Made by a program: the position numbers and the translations under genes. Shown here piece after piece: positions 22,925-32,904 of a stretch of 64,000 nucleotides of DNA (its first letter is position 1; every line of letters begins with the position of its first letter). The DNA is from Argyresthia goedartella (taxonomy: Eukaryota; Arthropoda; Insecta; Lepidoptera; Argyresthiidae). Where the stretch lies: NCBI GenBank assembly GCA_949825045.1, contig OX463815.1:21755231-21819230 (forward strand), in the 5' to 3' direction. The notes under the pieces are model-generated. The model saw nothing but the letters and a program-made list of their open reading frames with translations. It was not told the origin of the DNA and did no database searches.

Positions 22925-24087
22925 CACAGATATCGAGAGATAGGTTGAGGGGCGTGGCACGTGCGAACAAATGTAGCTCCGACAGGTTAGATATTAAAAA
23001 TTCTCGGTAGTCACCGGGCGACCGCAGTGACGAATTCATTTCCGTTGTTTTTCGAAAATGCCGACCTGTGCAATACTCACGTGCAAAAATAGAAGCGAGA
23101 TTGTGAACTCCAAGAACGCCGGTGTCACATATCACTTGTAAGTCTCATTCCAACTATTATTTCTTCTTAAAACACAAGAAATAAACATTATCACGAAAAT
23201 AAATCATTCGAGGAAAATTCGTCACGAATTGACATTAAAGTGTCAATGTAATGTTGTTCTCGCTAAGTTTACTATACATTGCTTGTTTTGTATCTTAATT
23301 TCACTACTTATTGCCAAGCAAACACGCAATGAATATTTCACACTTATCTAAGTACGAAAGCAAAGATGCATTGTGATACAGAGGCGAACTGTTACACGCA
23401 CACAGAGATGACATATAGTGATAGGAGAATTATGTTTTTGAAGCGATAGATCTTATCATTCCGCAATTACTAATATAGTTAATGTATTAATATAGTTATT
23501 TTATTGCTCATAATACGTAATTTTATTGTTAGTTATTCCAATGATTGCCAAACAGGCAGTTTAGATTTTAAGTTTGTTTAAAACCTCGCCCGACGAAGGA
23601 TATTGGGGTGTTATAAGTATTGATCGGAAATTCCGATGCTTTCAGTCAGGTCCGAAGAGTTCACAGTTATTCTACCTTCAGAAAACTCTTTGCCTCTCTT
23701 TCTAGCTGTAAGGATTCTGTTGAAAAAAAGAAGAGAGGCAAAGGGGTCTCGTATGTCGTATGTCGTATAAATATGTAGTATTTACAAACAATTTACTATT
23801 TTATTTATAGAACCCGGCATTGTATACGACTGTCTATACCAGTTTCTAGTAATTATAATCGATTGATGATACATGCTATCCTTGCATTGTCCCAACACTA
23901 GCTCTACTAGCTAGTATACCTGCGGTAGTATGGGTGTGTTCGGACGATAGGTGCATGACATTGCACTGACCAATAAAAGCGGAGGGATTGATGTACGAGT
24001 GGTGTAAATGTATGCGTGTTCTTAGTTTTCGGCGACACTGGTTCCGATACAAGCTTAGCGCCAAGGGCCTATCTCTCGATATCTGTG
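22925..24087 (+). mobile_element. P-element-like (THAP) transposon, deletion derivative, 8-bp target duplication
   Basis: Perfect 20-bp terminal inverted repeats begin CACAGATATCGAG and end CTCGATATCTGTG, flanked on both sides by GTTTTAAC (22917-22924 and 24088-24095). An 8-bp duplication fits the P and hAT superfamilies. A THAP-type first exon near the left end (23058) favours P. At 1163 bp it is too short for a complete P transposase, and no further transposase coding was recognised. It also holds a 13-bp inverted pair (23688-23700 with 23731-23743). Confidence 0.8.
23058..23137 (+). pseudogene. THAP zinc-finger first exon of a P-like transposase
   Basis: The ATG at 23058 opens 'MPTCAILTCKNRSEIV' and continues to 'GVTYHL', the start of a C2CH THAP DNA-binding domain (first Cys pair at residues 4 and 9, and the His-containing 'YHL' position). 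A strong splice donor, GTAAGT, follows at 23138. The second Cys/His pair would be on the next exon, which I could not find. The THAP domain would bind the transposon ends. A domesticated host THAP gene is unlikely because the exon lies between matching TIRs. Confidence 0.65.
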
Positions 24088-24228
24088 GTTTTAACCGTTA
24101 GTTTATCAACTAAAGCGTCTTATAGTAAGCAGTACGTTACAGTTTACTATGTGTCGATGGTTGACCAACTAACGAGAAAAAAAACGTTAGTTTATCAACT
24201 AACGGTTTTAACAAACTTACGGTGACAT

Positions 24229-24481
24229 AGACAAATAATTGGTACAATTAACAAACAAATGTTATTGTCTGCCCATTGTCAGTTCATCGACTCGTGTATG
24301 TAAAGGGTAACGTATCAGCCCTCAGATAAACGACCTAATTGCTATGCTAGTAATAGATTAGCCACCGCGGGCGGCACTAACAGAAGTGGTCGGACCAGAA
24401 AAGCGTGACGGAATGGCCATTTTTCTGAAAGCTCATAAAAAGGAAGTAAAGTAGTTCCGAATTTGTCATTAGCTGTCGTTG
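24229..24481. other. Short intergenic DNA
   Basis: No recognised feature between MITE B copy 2 and the next SINE. Confidence 0.4.
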
Positions 24482-24660
24482 GAGCTCCGTGGTATAATGG
24501 GTTTCACGCTTACTTCTCACACAGGAGATGCAGGTTCGATCCCTGACCATGTACCAATGATCCAGCTTTGTGGAGTATGGCTTAATCTTACTCGTATCCG
24601 GGTACATGCCTGTGCCCCTCGGTGGGGACATTAATGGGCTACATTTATTTATTTATTTTC
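24482..24660 (+). mobile_element. SINE family A, copy 2 (internally shortened)
   Basis: The head reads 'gagctccgtggtataatggg', the B-box 'ggttcgatccctgaccatgt'. The tail 'ggtggggacattaatgggct' is followed by ATTT repeats. The middle found in the copy at 11350 is missing. The poly-ATTT end is consistent with LINE-mediated insertion. Confidence 0.8.
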
Positions 24661-24918
24661 GTTGGCTTGACTTATTTTTTTGTCGTGCCCGTTACCAGAT
24701 CAAAAGATGTTGGCAGGATAAGTCCTTGTCGGGAAATGCTATTTTGTTGGTGAAAACTTTCTCATCGCCTTATCCTTCGATTTGTGATTATTACTATAAT
24801 TGACCTTAAACTTTTTGGTTATGACGACCATGGCAATTTTTCGGACCTTGTGAAAATTTTCCTCGACTGACTTTGGTTTTTTCTCGAGCGAAAATAACGG
24901 AAATCATGGGAAATAAAT

Positions 24919-25017
24919 CATCATTATTGCGGCGTTAAATTCTGTAAAAAAGAGGCTCACGTATTCCCTAGTGATGAACGTCGAAGATTACTATGGGTTC
25001 AAACAGTTGAACAATAA
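24919..25017 (+). pseudogene. Isolated THAP-like zinc-finger fragment
   Basis: It reads 'HHYCGVKFCKK', then 'HVFPSDERRRLLWVQTVEQ', then a stop. The Cys-x4-Cys spacing followed by H-x-FP-x-D and a conserved Trp fits the first half of a THAP domain. No ATG or further zinc ligands are in frame. It is either a decayed P-like transposase or an exon. It lies about 830 bp right of the P-like element and outside its TIRs. Confidence 0.5.
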
Positions 25018-25256
25018 CAGACCGTTCACCCTTTCACAGTTATTTTACCTGTGACATGTAACATCTGTTCTGTGCGCTAGGTTGTCATCACTTGCCGTCA
25101 AGTGTATTGGACGCTTCGTAAAGTTTCTCTGATTAATTATTTTGTCGTTAATAATGTCAAAAAGGATTCAAGCGGCAGCAGAAAAATTTTGCTAGCCGTG
25201 AGTTAATTATGTGAAAGGGAAAAAGACCTCAAAAATCAAATAGTCAAACATAGGTA

Positions 25257-25985
25257 TACTCGGCGCCACGACTAAAGAGCTTTGTCCTTGAATGCGCAAT
25301 AGTCACTTTTCACAAGTGTTTGGCGCGGGGAAGTGAGGAGCGACGGGGGCGGTAGTCAGCGCCGGCACCTGATTCGTTGATCAGTCGCTTCCCGATGCCC
25401 GCACCGAAAGCACGTCTCGAAGCTTCTTGAGTACAGTCGCATACAATATTACCCAACGTTATCTTTCGCCCCGGTCGAAAATGCCGAAAAATAAAGTACT
25501 GACTAGGCAAGCTAGAAAAATGGTTTACGATGTGAACTGTTATATCAAAAAAGAGTCTGATGAAATACTGATGAAGAAGTCTGATGAAAAACTTAATTGT
25601 GGTTTGATTGTTACAAATTATTAGTCAGCGGGAAGAAAAGAGTGTGCAGGACTATTACTACAAGTATCTATATTCACTAGGCCCTAGTGACTAGGGGCAT
25701 TCTATGCTAGGGGGTTATTTATATATAGGTTTCAACCTTGACGTTAACAAATGTTGTCAATAGAGAGTACCTATAGTTTATTTGACACAAAGTCCATTAT
25801 TTACATCGGCTAATATCCCAATCAACAAATATCAAACTGAGAAAAAATAGAAGTGAAGAAAGTCCTGAACACTCATTCCTTCACACTAACCCTAAAAACG
25901 CACTTCGGAATTATGCCGCGACTGTACACATGCGCAGTAATCCCCGCCAGTTTCTCCGAGAGCTCTTTATTCGTGGCGCCGAGTA
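25257..25985 (+). mobile_element. Tc1/mariner-like deletion derivative with TIRs and TA duplication
   Basis: The ends are TACTCGGCGCCACGA(C/A)TAAAGAGCT and its reverse complement, 25 bp with one mismatch. They are flanked by TA (25255-25256 and 25986-25987). Length is 729 bp. It keeps only the beginning of a transposase-like ORF (25481-25624) inside a GC-rich left part, then AT-rich sequence. The TA duplication supports the IS630-Tc1-mariner superfamily. It presumably relies on a full-length relative. Confidence 0.8.
25481..25624 (+). pseudogene. N-terminus of a DDE_3-type transposase, truncated
   Basis: 47 codons starting 'MPKNKVLTRQARKMVYDVN' and Lys/Glu-rich afterwards. From memory, insect IS630-like (DDE_3) transposases often start with a Pro-Lys-x-LT-x-x-AR pattern before a helix-turn-helix. 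The catalytic domain is absent. It lies inside a TIR-bounded element, which supports a transposase origin, but the family assignment is tentative. Confidence 0.45.
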
Positions 25986-26324
25986 TACAATAAGATATTG
26001 TAGTAATTATTAGATCTCTATGTTTTGCCTTAGGGCATATAAATATGTCATAGATCTAAGTATAGTACATGCGCAGCAGCATCTTAATTACTTTATAAAT
26101 ACATTCATATGCATTTATGTATTTTGGAACAAGCTTTAGCTTAAAAAAAAAAATTGACTTTAGTCATTTTTTTTTTATCGCAGTGATGGGTCATTCATAA
26201 ATTAATTTATAGCGTAAGTCTTAATAATAAGTAACTTTTTCGATTCTTTTATATTTTCTATATTAAGGACACTTTCCGGCAACTTGTTATAGATTATTAA
26301 AACATAACATAAACATAAACATTT
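25986..26324. other. AT-rich DNA with poly-A/poly-T runs
   Basis: Poly-A and poly-T runs near 26140-26180; no gene recognised. Confidence 0.4.
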
Positions 26325-26495
26325 ACCACAGGCACATACATTACTTCAGGCCTCACACTAGGATACCCTGTGTGGTGGGAACCAGAAACAGCGACGTCAC
26401 ATACATATAAACATCAAAGACCGGCGTTTTTATTTCTTTACCCCCAGCTGGGAATCAAAACCGCGACCTCTCGCATGCTAGGCAGAGCCACAGAT
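26325..26495 (-). mobile_element. SINE family B, copy 1
   Basis: On the minus strand a tRNA-like head ('ggctctgcctagcatgcgag', degenerate B-box 'ggttttgattcccagctggg') leads to 'tatgtgacgtcgctgtttct' and 'ccacacagggtatcc', ending 'tatgtgcctgtgg'. It matches 43070-43290 (-) and 30232-30390 (+). Confidence 0.75.
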
Positions 26496-27078
26496 AGACA
26501 GACAGATATATATTTACTAGACAGACAGTGTAGTAAATATATACAATGTGATTCTTCATAAACTGGACATATTAAATAGGGTTAAAGAAGACCCTAAATT
26601 ATCGACAGAAAAATGTTTAAAAAATCCCACCCCTCCCCTATTTTTTTACAGGCTTACAATTTTGATTATAAATTTTCGTGGACCATGCACCAATTGCAAA
26701 AAAATATATAACTTCGGACTGAAAAGGTTTGTCGTGGTCAAATCAACTGGATTTTAATTATGAAGAGCAGGTAGTACTGCCAGTTACAAAAAAATGCTGA
26801 AAAATTGTTAACTGCTTACTAAAATTACGCTTTGTTTTTGAACAATCGTGATTTTTCGACTACTTTTTTTTAGTAATTGCAGTTTAATTCAGAATTTGGT
26901 CCCCAAAAAGAACTATGTTATGACGAAATATTATTTTCCATCTCAATAGCTTTCCAATAAATAGTACCTACGTTATGTTTCTAAGTTAATCACTTTTTTT
27001 ATATATAAGACCGTATCACTTTTCGGAACTAAGATTAATCCTAGCCTAATGATACTTCCAGTGGATTAATGAGGTGAG
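26496..27078. other. AT-rich intergenic DNA, no feature recognised
   Basis: Starts with a short GACA-type run (26490-26530). The 69-codon frame at 26548-26757 shows no domain. Confidence 0.4.
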
Positions 27079-27284
27079 ATAAATAAATCTAGCCCATGAA
27101 TGTCCACACAGAGGGGCACAGGCCTTTAACCGGATACGAGTAATATTGAGCCATACTCCATCACGCTGGCTCAGTTTGGGTTGATAGATGGGTATTACGA
27201 TACATACTGCCAAGTAGCGATAGTAGCCTTGACCTGCGCGTGAGAAGAAAGCGTGAAACCCACTAGACTAGACCATGGAGAGCT
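27079..27284 (-). mobile_element. SINE family A, copy 3
   Basis: The reverse complement starts 'agctctccatggtctagtct' and ends 'ttcatgggctagatttattt', and contains 'actactatcgctactt'-like bases as in the copy at 11350. The B-box region is deleted. Confidence 0.75.
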
Positions 27285-27859
27285 AATTTAATAAAACAAT
27301 AAAAAATAAAGGTGCATTGTGCCTACAGGCAAAAAAACTACACCTAGAAAAAAAAGCAACAAAAGAATCTACAGTTAGATAGATGATTGTGATATTTGTG
27401 TAATATAAATAAAATAAACTTTATGTGCACAGTCAGAAAAGAAAAGAGGTTCCGACTTTTGGAAAACTATTAGCTGAGCGCCATGGATAGCAGTAACATC
27501 TTGCCATGGCTTGCCATCTCACGATGACTGCTTCACATACAACACAAGGGTTGTTTTTAGTCCGTATACTACACGAACTGATGTCCGCTCAATGGGTACG
27601 GACCTGGACATAGCAGGGAGGTCTGACTCCTAGGCATGAGTGATTCCATTTTTCCCCAACAACAATAAAAAAAAACTATTATCTGAGTTGAAAACGGAAA
27701 TTAGAAATTGGGGTCGCGCTACATTATGGAATATGTGGTCCGACCGAATAATTAGATTTCGATTTAAAAATGTGGCTCTAAAAGAAATCTACTTATGGAA
27801 CGACATGATATTGTAGCTTGGAGATATAAATATTTAGGGCATATTGAAAGTTTCTGGAT
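27285..27859. other. Intergenic DNA, no feature recognised
   Basis: Moderate GC around 27480-27640 but no reading frame or repeat that I can name. Confidence 0.4.
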
Positions 27860-28600
27860 TCTAATAAATGGAACCCGCTATGATACTTATGATGCATTTA
27901 TTGCTATTCAAAGTATATTCCCTTGCAATTAATGCATTATGCATTCGCTGGAACCATTGGGAAAAACAGTTAGACCAGTCATCCTTAGGTACCTCTTGGC
28001 TTTGTTGAACACACTCACCGCCGCTTCCGGGCTCGTAAATCATACAACTCGGAGCTTATCTTTTATTCTTGGAATTAAGAAGAAAACGCAAGGTGCTAGG
28101 TCTGGACCTAGCACCTTGCAGACTGTATGGCGGATGTGTGACCTGTTCCACATTTGAAGCTTTCAAAAAAGGCCTTCGTTAGCTTAGCGGAATGTGCGGA
28201 CGCGTTATCGTGATGAAGGACTACATTGACTTTTGACTACTTTTTCCGTACTTTTTCTATCACCTTGGGCAAGCAAGAGTTGACATACCAATTTGCAGTC
28301 ACTGTCTTTTGAACTTCGAGTGATACTATTGTGTAATGTTCTGTTTAGCCAAAAATAGTAGCAACCATTTTTTAACGGCTTTTCTTTACTTTGGTCGGCA
28401 AATCTTCAAAAGAAAAGACCCATTCTGCCAACTGGCTTTTTCTTTACGGTTCAAAGCAGTACACCCAGGTTTCGTCCCCTGTCACAATATTATATATGTC
28501 ACATATTTTTTATGTGTACTTAAGTGTATTTATATTGTACATGTCTTATTGCCTAGGACCGTTTAGACAACTCGTTAAACGTTTCGTTCACTCACTCGTC
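27860..28600 (-). pseudogene. Mariner-type transposase, heavily decayed
   Basis: On the minus strand successive frames give 'DRGRNLGVLL'/'GDETWVY'-like sequence near 28480, 'FSFEDLPTKVKKSR' near 28400 and 'VVLHHDNASAHSAKLTKAFF' near 28220 (second catalytic Asp). 'DLAPC' lies near 28105 (third Asp region) and a C-terminus 'WSNCFSQWFQRMHNA' near 27950. This order and these motifs are those of mariner (DD34D-type) transposases, a different subfamily from the maT element at 19849. Many stops are present, and a 15-bp inverted duplication interrupts the SPDLAP block. TIRs were not found. Confidence 0.75.
28088..28119. repeat. 32-bp palindrome inside the mariner pseudogene
   Basis: GCAAGGTGCTAGGTC and its exact reverse complement are separated by two bases (TG). 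One arm is the native coding sequence for the DLAPC block; the other looks like an inserted inverted copy. Confidence 0.9.
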
Positions 28601-29486
28601 TGACGGAACTTTAGCGACTTGGTTAAACTTCGGTCTTTAATTAACGGTCTAGGGTATTAGTTATGTGTCTGATTTAACCAACTAACTGTGATATATATAA
28701 AATGAGTGCGCCATTTTACTAATTTCTTGTTTATTTTATTAATACATTGCATGATGACTATATTACACGTGTACGTGCGAAGGATGATTTCCGACTTGTG
28801 TCGACTCGTCAAAAATGCCACTTGTCAGAAATCATCATTTTTCCGCACTAGTAGAGAAAAACTAGGTTTTTTCTTCACATCGATTAAATGAAACAAAAGT
28901 CTTACACTTCGATTAACACAAGATTGACATAAATGGTTCTAAATGGTACTATTTTAAGGCTTTGTGTCGATCCATCAAACCCCTGTCTACCATCATCATC
29001 ATATTATTTGGCATTGTACTTCTATGTATGAACTGCAAGGTTTGAGAATACAGTAGAACTCATCAATTATTCATATTGGAGCGATACAATTATCGTCATC
29101 GGGTAGTCGTTAATTGTAAAAGTAAAGCCAAAGAAATCATTTACAATTTTACGTTATTATATTATGGAATTGAATTTATTTACATCAAATGCACGTGTAC
29201 AAATTCATTCGTATCAAATTGGCAATTCGACAAGATTTATTTTCATAGCCAAGTTTTTTATTGTTGAAGATTCAGAGCTCCATGTAATTTGACATTTCAG
29301 CTAAGTATGTTAAAAGGTGGTATGTAAAGATATTGTAGGCCAATAACGTTCCAGTCAGAGGCCTTTTCTCAAATTTAAGTATGATTGTGCCATGTACTGG
29401 CTCATAGCTGGCTGATAAAGGGGTGTTGGGCTAGGAGAAACCAAATTATATATTTATTATTTTTTATTGAATATTTATTTTATAAG
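28601..29486. other. AT-rich intergenic DNA, no feature recognised
   Basis: Its left part may hold further mariner 5' decay. No open frame above 63 codons and no repeat recognised. Confidence 0.4.
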
Positions 29487-29570
29487 GAGCCCCATGGTCT
29501 AATGGGTTTCAAGCTTGCTTCTCACAAAGGAGATGCAGGTTCGATTGCTGACCATGTGCTTATGATATAA
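29487..29570 (+). mobile_element. SINE family A, copy 4 (head only)
   Basis: 'gagccccatggtctaatggg' and 'gcaggttcgattgctgacca' match the head of the copies at 11350 and 24482; the tail is missing. Confidence 0.7.
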
Positions 29571-29683
29571 TTAATTTATCTGAAGTAATTTATTTATGTA
29601 TTTGATACACCAATGACACAGTAGACTATACATTAAAACAACTTCTAACTATACTTCTCGCTCTCGCCTACGCGTTAATACCA

Positions 29684-29795
29684 AATTCCAAATTCCAAAT
29701 GTCTTTATTACTGTAGATATTTACATATACTTAGCAATCGTCATTTTTTGCCACTTCTCTACATTGGACCACTGTGGGAGAAGAAGAACCTTTAT
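29684..29795 (-). mobile_element. CR1c LINE, extreme 3' end
   Basis: The block 'tctttattactgtagatatt' to 'cattggaccactgtgggaga' matches 58280-58365, the 3' UTR of the CR1c copy there. The tail here is made of TTTGGAA-type units, not the TTGAC units of the other copy. 5'-truncated to about 110 bp. Confidence 0.75.
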
Positions 29796-29804
29796 TACTA
29801 CATA

Positions 29805-30200
29805 GCTGCGGTGATAGGCTAGCCCCCTGTCACGCATTATGGAATACTAGACTTATGTAGGAATATTGCTTTGATACTTATTATGTAGTATAATTTTGTC
29901 TATTTCTATTGATATTATGTCTTTATGTACATATTAGTAATTAGTTTATTATTTTAATATTTTAACATTGTGCGCATTGGTCTACCTGTTCTTTCATGTA
30001 TCCTGTCTATATTAGGTGTGCTGGAAGAAATATCTTTTTAGAGATAAGCTCGCCTTTGTACACCCAGTTTCCATTTTGATGTATCTGTATATTCTGTCTT
30101 TGTGCAATAAAGTATAATGGAATATTGAATAACTGGCTGAACGTGGGCACAATTGGGCCTCTGCCGCCCGCTTTGGGAAAAGGCGTGACGCTATGTGTGT
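29805..30200 (+). repeat. Dispersed repeat C, copy 1, split by a LINE tail
   Basis: 'ataggctagccccctgtcac' (left) and 'actggctgaacgtgggcaca' to 'gggaaaaggcgtgacg' (right) are contiguous in the copies at 33536-33650 and 35969-36072. The 270 bp between them is a LINE tail. Non-coding; family unknown. Confidence 0.65.
29847..30116 (+). mobile_element. LINE 3' end, 'agagataagctcgc' family, copy 2, with target duplication
   Basis: Contains 'ggtgtgctggaagaaatatc', 'gagataagctcgcctttgta' and ends 'gtgcaataaagtataa'. ATGGAATA occurs at 29839-29846 and 30117-30124, a plausible 8-bp target duplication inside repeat C. 5'-truncated, non-coding. Confidence 0.7.
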
Positions 30201-30231
30201 GTATTTTTATTTAAATAGAGGATAAATGTTT

Positions 30232-30390
30232 TGCAACCCAAGCGAGAGGCAACTCGGCTGGGAAGAAAAAAAAACAGGTTTTGGATGTTTATATGTATGT
30301 GACGTCGCTGTTTCTGGTTCCCACGACTCTTGTAACATATTTACTTAAGGCTAGTGGGGGCCAGAAGCAATGTACCTGTATGTAATATAA
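30232..30390 (+). mobile_element. SINE family B, copy 2 (plus strand)
   Basis: 'aagcgagaggcaactcggct' is a damaged tRNA-like head. The body 'atatgtatgtgacgtcgctg' and 'tttctggttcccacga' ends in 'gaagcaatgtacctgtatgt', as in the other two copies. Confidence 0.7.
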
Positions 30391-30507
30391 GTTTGAACAC
30401 AACTTAAGTACAAGGCTGTCAAGTGAAGTAGTCAAGCAAGGCTAGGTTATTGCCTGTCAGCCAATTTAACATGGCCGTGTAGTAATTAAGTTTTAATTAA
30501 CCATATA

Positions 30508-30770
30508 CAGGGTGTAACAGAAAGGTATAAAGGGGTTGTTCGGGACATCATCATGAACACCTTTAACAATGAAACCGATTTGATCAGAGCATCTTTATTT
30601 TTCACTTCTCCCTAGTAAACAGCTGATCGCCCGGCCTTAAATGTATGGAGAATTGAAATTTTAAAGTTGCTGAGATCAAATCGGTTTCATAGTAAACGCT
30701 GTTCAGAATAATGTCCCTAACAACACCCTAATATATGACTACACATTTCTGTTATATCCTGTCTATTTAG
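30508..30770. mobile_element. MITE with ACAGGRTRTAACAGAAA termini
   Basis: The left end 'acagggtgtaacagaaa' and right end 'tttctgttatatcctgt' are inverted. Inside, ATGAAACCGATTTGATC (30569-30585) recurs exactly inverted at 30674-30690. No ORF, and the target duplication is unclear. Superfamily not assigned. Confidence 0.6.
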
Positions 30771-30837
30771 TGGCTGTCAAAAGCCTGGTGCAAGTCGGCC
30801 TATGATACCCAGACAAGATATTTGCCGTTTGGAGAAT

Positions 30838-31475
30838 CTTTTTAGGGTTCCGTAGAGAAACTAGGAACCTTTATAGTTTCGTCAAGTCTGTCTGTCCGTC
30901 CGTCCGTCCGTCCTTATGTCACAGCAACTTTATGCAGAAACTATTGGGACTACACAGTTGAAACTTGGTATGTAGGTGTTTTCTGTAAACCGCTTTCCGA
31001 TTTTTATACAAAAATTGAAAACATTAAATAATTAAAGTTCCAAAGGGGAGCCCCCTTTGGAACTGAAACACATTTTTTTTTATCAAACCTGTATGTGTGT
31101 CTATAGATAAGCCTTTAAAACTGACGTTCCTGGAACCATTTTTCCCAAAAGTGAATCGTTAAAGAGACAGACCCTTCCAAATTGGAAAAATGTGTGTGTG
31201 TGTGTGTCCTTTAACTTTTAAAGTAAGAAAGAAAACAATCTACAAAAAATATATGCTGTGTACAATACAATATATGTATAAAATACACACTTACAACGAA
31301 AATTGGTTTGAACAAAATAAAATAAGCAGTTTTTAAGATATAAAACATTTATTAAAAATCGCACTATGAAAAACAAAGTTACAACACAAACATCTAGTCA
31401 CATAATGCCTTGTTACAACGGAACCGTTCATGGGCGAGTCCGACTCGCACTTGGCCACTTTTTTTTTAGGAAATA
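30838..31475 (+). repeat. Dispersed repeat D, full copy
   Basis: It runs from 'tttttagggttccgtagaga' through a GTCC microsatellite (about 30893-30914), a 12-bp hairpin (31037-31063) and a TG run (about 31190) to 'ggcgagtccgactcgcactt'. The same sequence, reversed and 5'-short, is at 57712-58250. No coding. From memory, repeats with this AGTCCGACTCGCACTTGGCC end are common in Lepidoptera; mechanism unknown. Confidence 0.7.
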
Positions 31476-31640
31476 AACGGTGGAAAGTAAGATTATTGCT
31501 AATGATATAAATTAGTTATAAGCCAAAGACAAATGGAGACAAACCCACAAGACCGATAAAAGATAACTAAAGTTGAACATCATCGTCGCGTCATTGTCAG
31601 TGAGCGTTCATTGTCTATCGGAATCGGGCCCCAGTAGGTA

Positions 31641-31990
31641 CTTGTATATATCAGCGTAAGATTGTCAAAACCGTTAGTTTATAATCTAACATTTTTTTCT
31701 CGTTAGTTTACAAACTATCGATAAATTGTAAACTGTACCGTACTGCTTATATGACGCATTAGTTTATAATGAAACCGTTAAATGGTGAACTGGTTTTAAC
31801 CTAAATTGCAAAGGAAATACCACTGCAAACACTGCGGTAGCTTAGGTTAAGACTAGATGGGGCGAGCGTAGCGAAGCCCCCGAATAGTCTTCGTGTTAGG
31901 TTGACAGGTAAGAACAAAAGTCGATAGTTAACAAACCAAAGCTTTAGTTTATAAACTACAGGTTATGACAATCTTACGGTGACATAAACA
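31641..31990 (-). mobile_element. MITE family B, copy 3
   Basis: The ends 'cagcgtaagattgtcaaaac' and 'acaatcttacggtgacataa' are inverted. The central module is present in reverse (about 31825-31915: 'ctgcggtagcttaggttaag' ... 'gtgttaggttgacaggtaag'). Confidence 0.7.
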
Positions 31991-32359
31991 AACAGTACGA
32001 AACTAAATGAATTTGGCCGGTCTACATACTTAATTACCTAAAATATTCCCGGCATTCGCGGTAAGTAATGATAAAATCTAAACTGGGTCATATATAAAAA
32101 TACGCACAAATTGAGACGCAGAATCGTGAAGACGTTGCATCGCAGTCGTATCGATAGTATCAGTTACTAGAGAAGTTTGCAAAAGCTCATGGATATTTCT
32201 TTTTCTGGGCGACGTGGAACGTACCTCTTTTGTATGTTTGTACTCATGTATGAAATATGTCACATTACATTCAAGCTCTAAGTAACCGGGAAACAACTTA
32301 AAAATTATATACTTCCAAATAATAATAACCTATTAATAATAAATAAATCTAAAATACAT
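31991..32359. other. AT-rich intergenic DNA
   Basis: The 72-codon minus-strand frame at 32078-32296 has no recognised domain. Nothing else seen. Confidence 0.4.
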
Positions 32360-32510
32360 AAAACTACACAAATAAACCACCCCAGAACGCTCCCGGACCA
32401 AAGGTACCCATCACGCTGGCAGCGTTGCCGCGCTGCACAGCAAGTGAGACCCTCTGCACCAGGAACGCTCCGGAGCGGTAGTCATGTATACGAGTATCAT
32501 ACAGTACTCA
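32360..32510 (-). pseudogene. LINE ORF2 C-terminus fragment
   Basis: The minus strand near 32490-32370 reads 'FLVQRVSLAVQRGNAASVMG' and then 'FGPGAFWG' before a stop. The QRGNAAS-x-x-GT motif is, from memory, found at the C-terminus of some insect LINE RT proteins. The short length makes the clade uncertain. Confidence 0.45.
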
Positions 32511-32904
32511 TGTATGATAATCGTATCAGTTTATTCACTGAATGTTGATAGGAGTGAGAAGCCTGTCGTTCTATCATATCCGAAAATGATCAGGAGCAGC
32601 TCTTTGTATGCAAGGATGGTAGATAAGTTACATCTTGGCTAAACAATTTCGCTTTGGTAATATGAAATATACGCTTTTTCACGTTTAATTTCAAAGTCTT
32701 CTAAGTTTCTTACATGGTCTTAAACCAAAAATCCACTCCTCGTGTTCAACACTAGTTTAAAGTCAAAAATGTATGGGATTTGACATTTGTTTTGAGGTTA
32801 AACTTTGTTTAATTTTTTTGTAGTAACACTAAGAGTTTAAATTGATACTGAATTGCATCAAAAGTGATTTATATTAATATATAAATTATATCAGTTGTCT
32901 CGAA
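32511..32904. other. AT-rich intergenic DNA, no feature recognised
   Basis: No gene, tRNA or repeat recognised. Confidence 0.4.

Larger units (their letters stand above)
22601..24228 (+). mobile_element. MITE family B, copy 2, split by a P-like element
   Basis: The left part is 22601-22924 and the right part 24088-24228; they join to the layout of copy 1. The left part holds the hairpin module (about 22773-22865). The right part ends 'aacggttttaacaaacttacggtgaca'-like. The intervening 1163 bp is a separate transposon, so this MITE is the older insertion. Confidence 0.75.
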
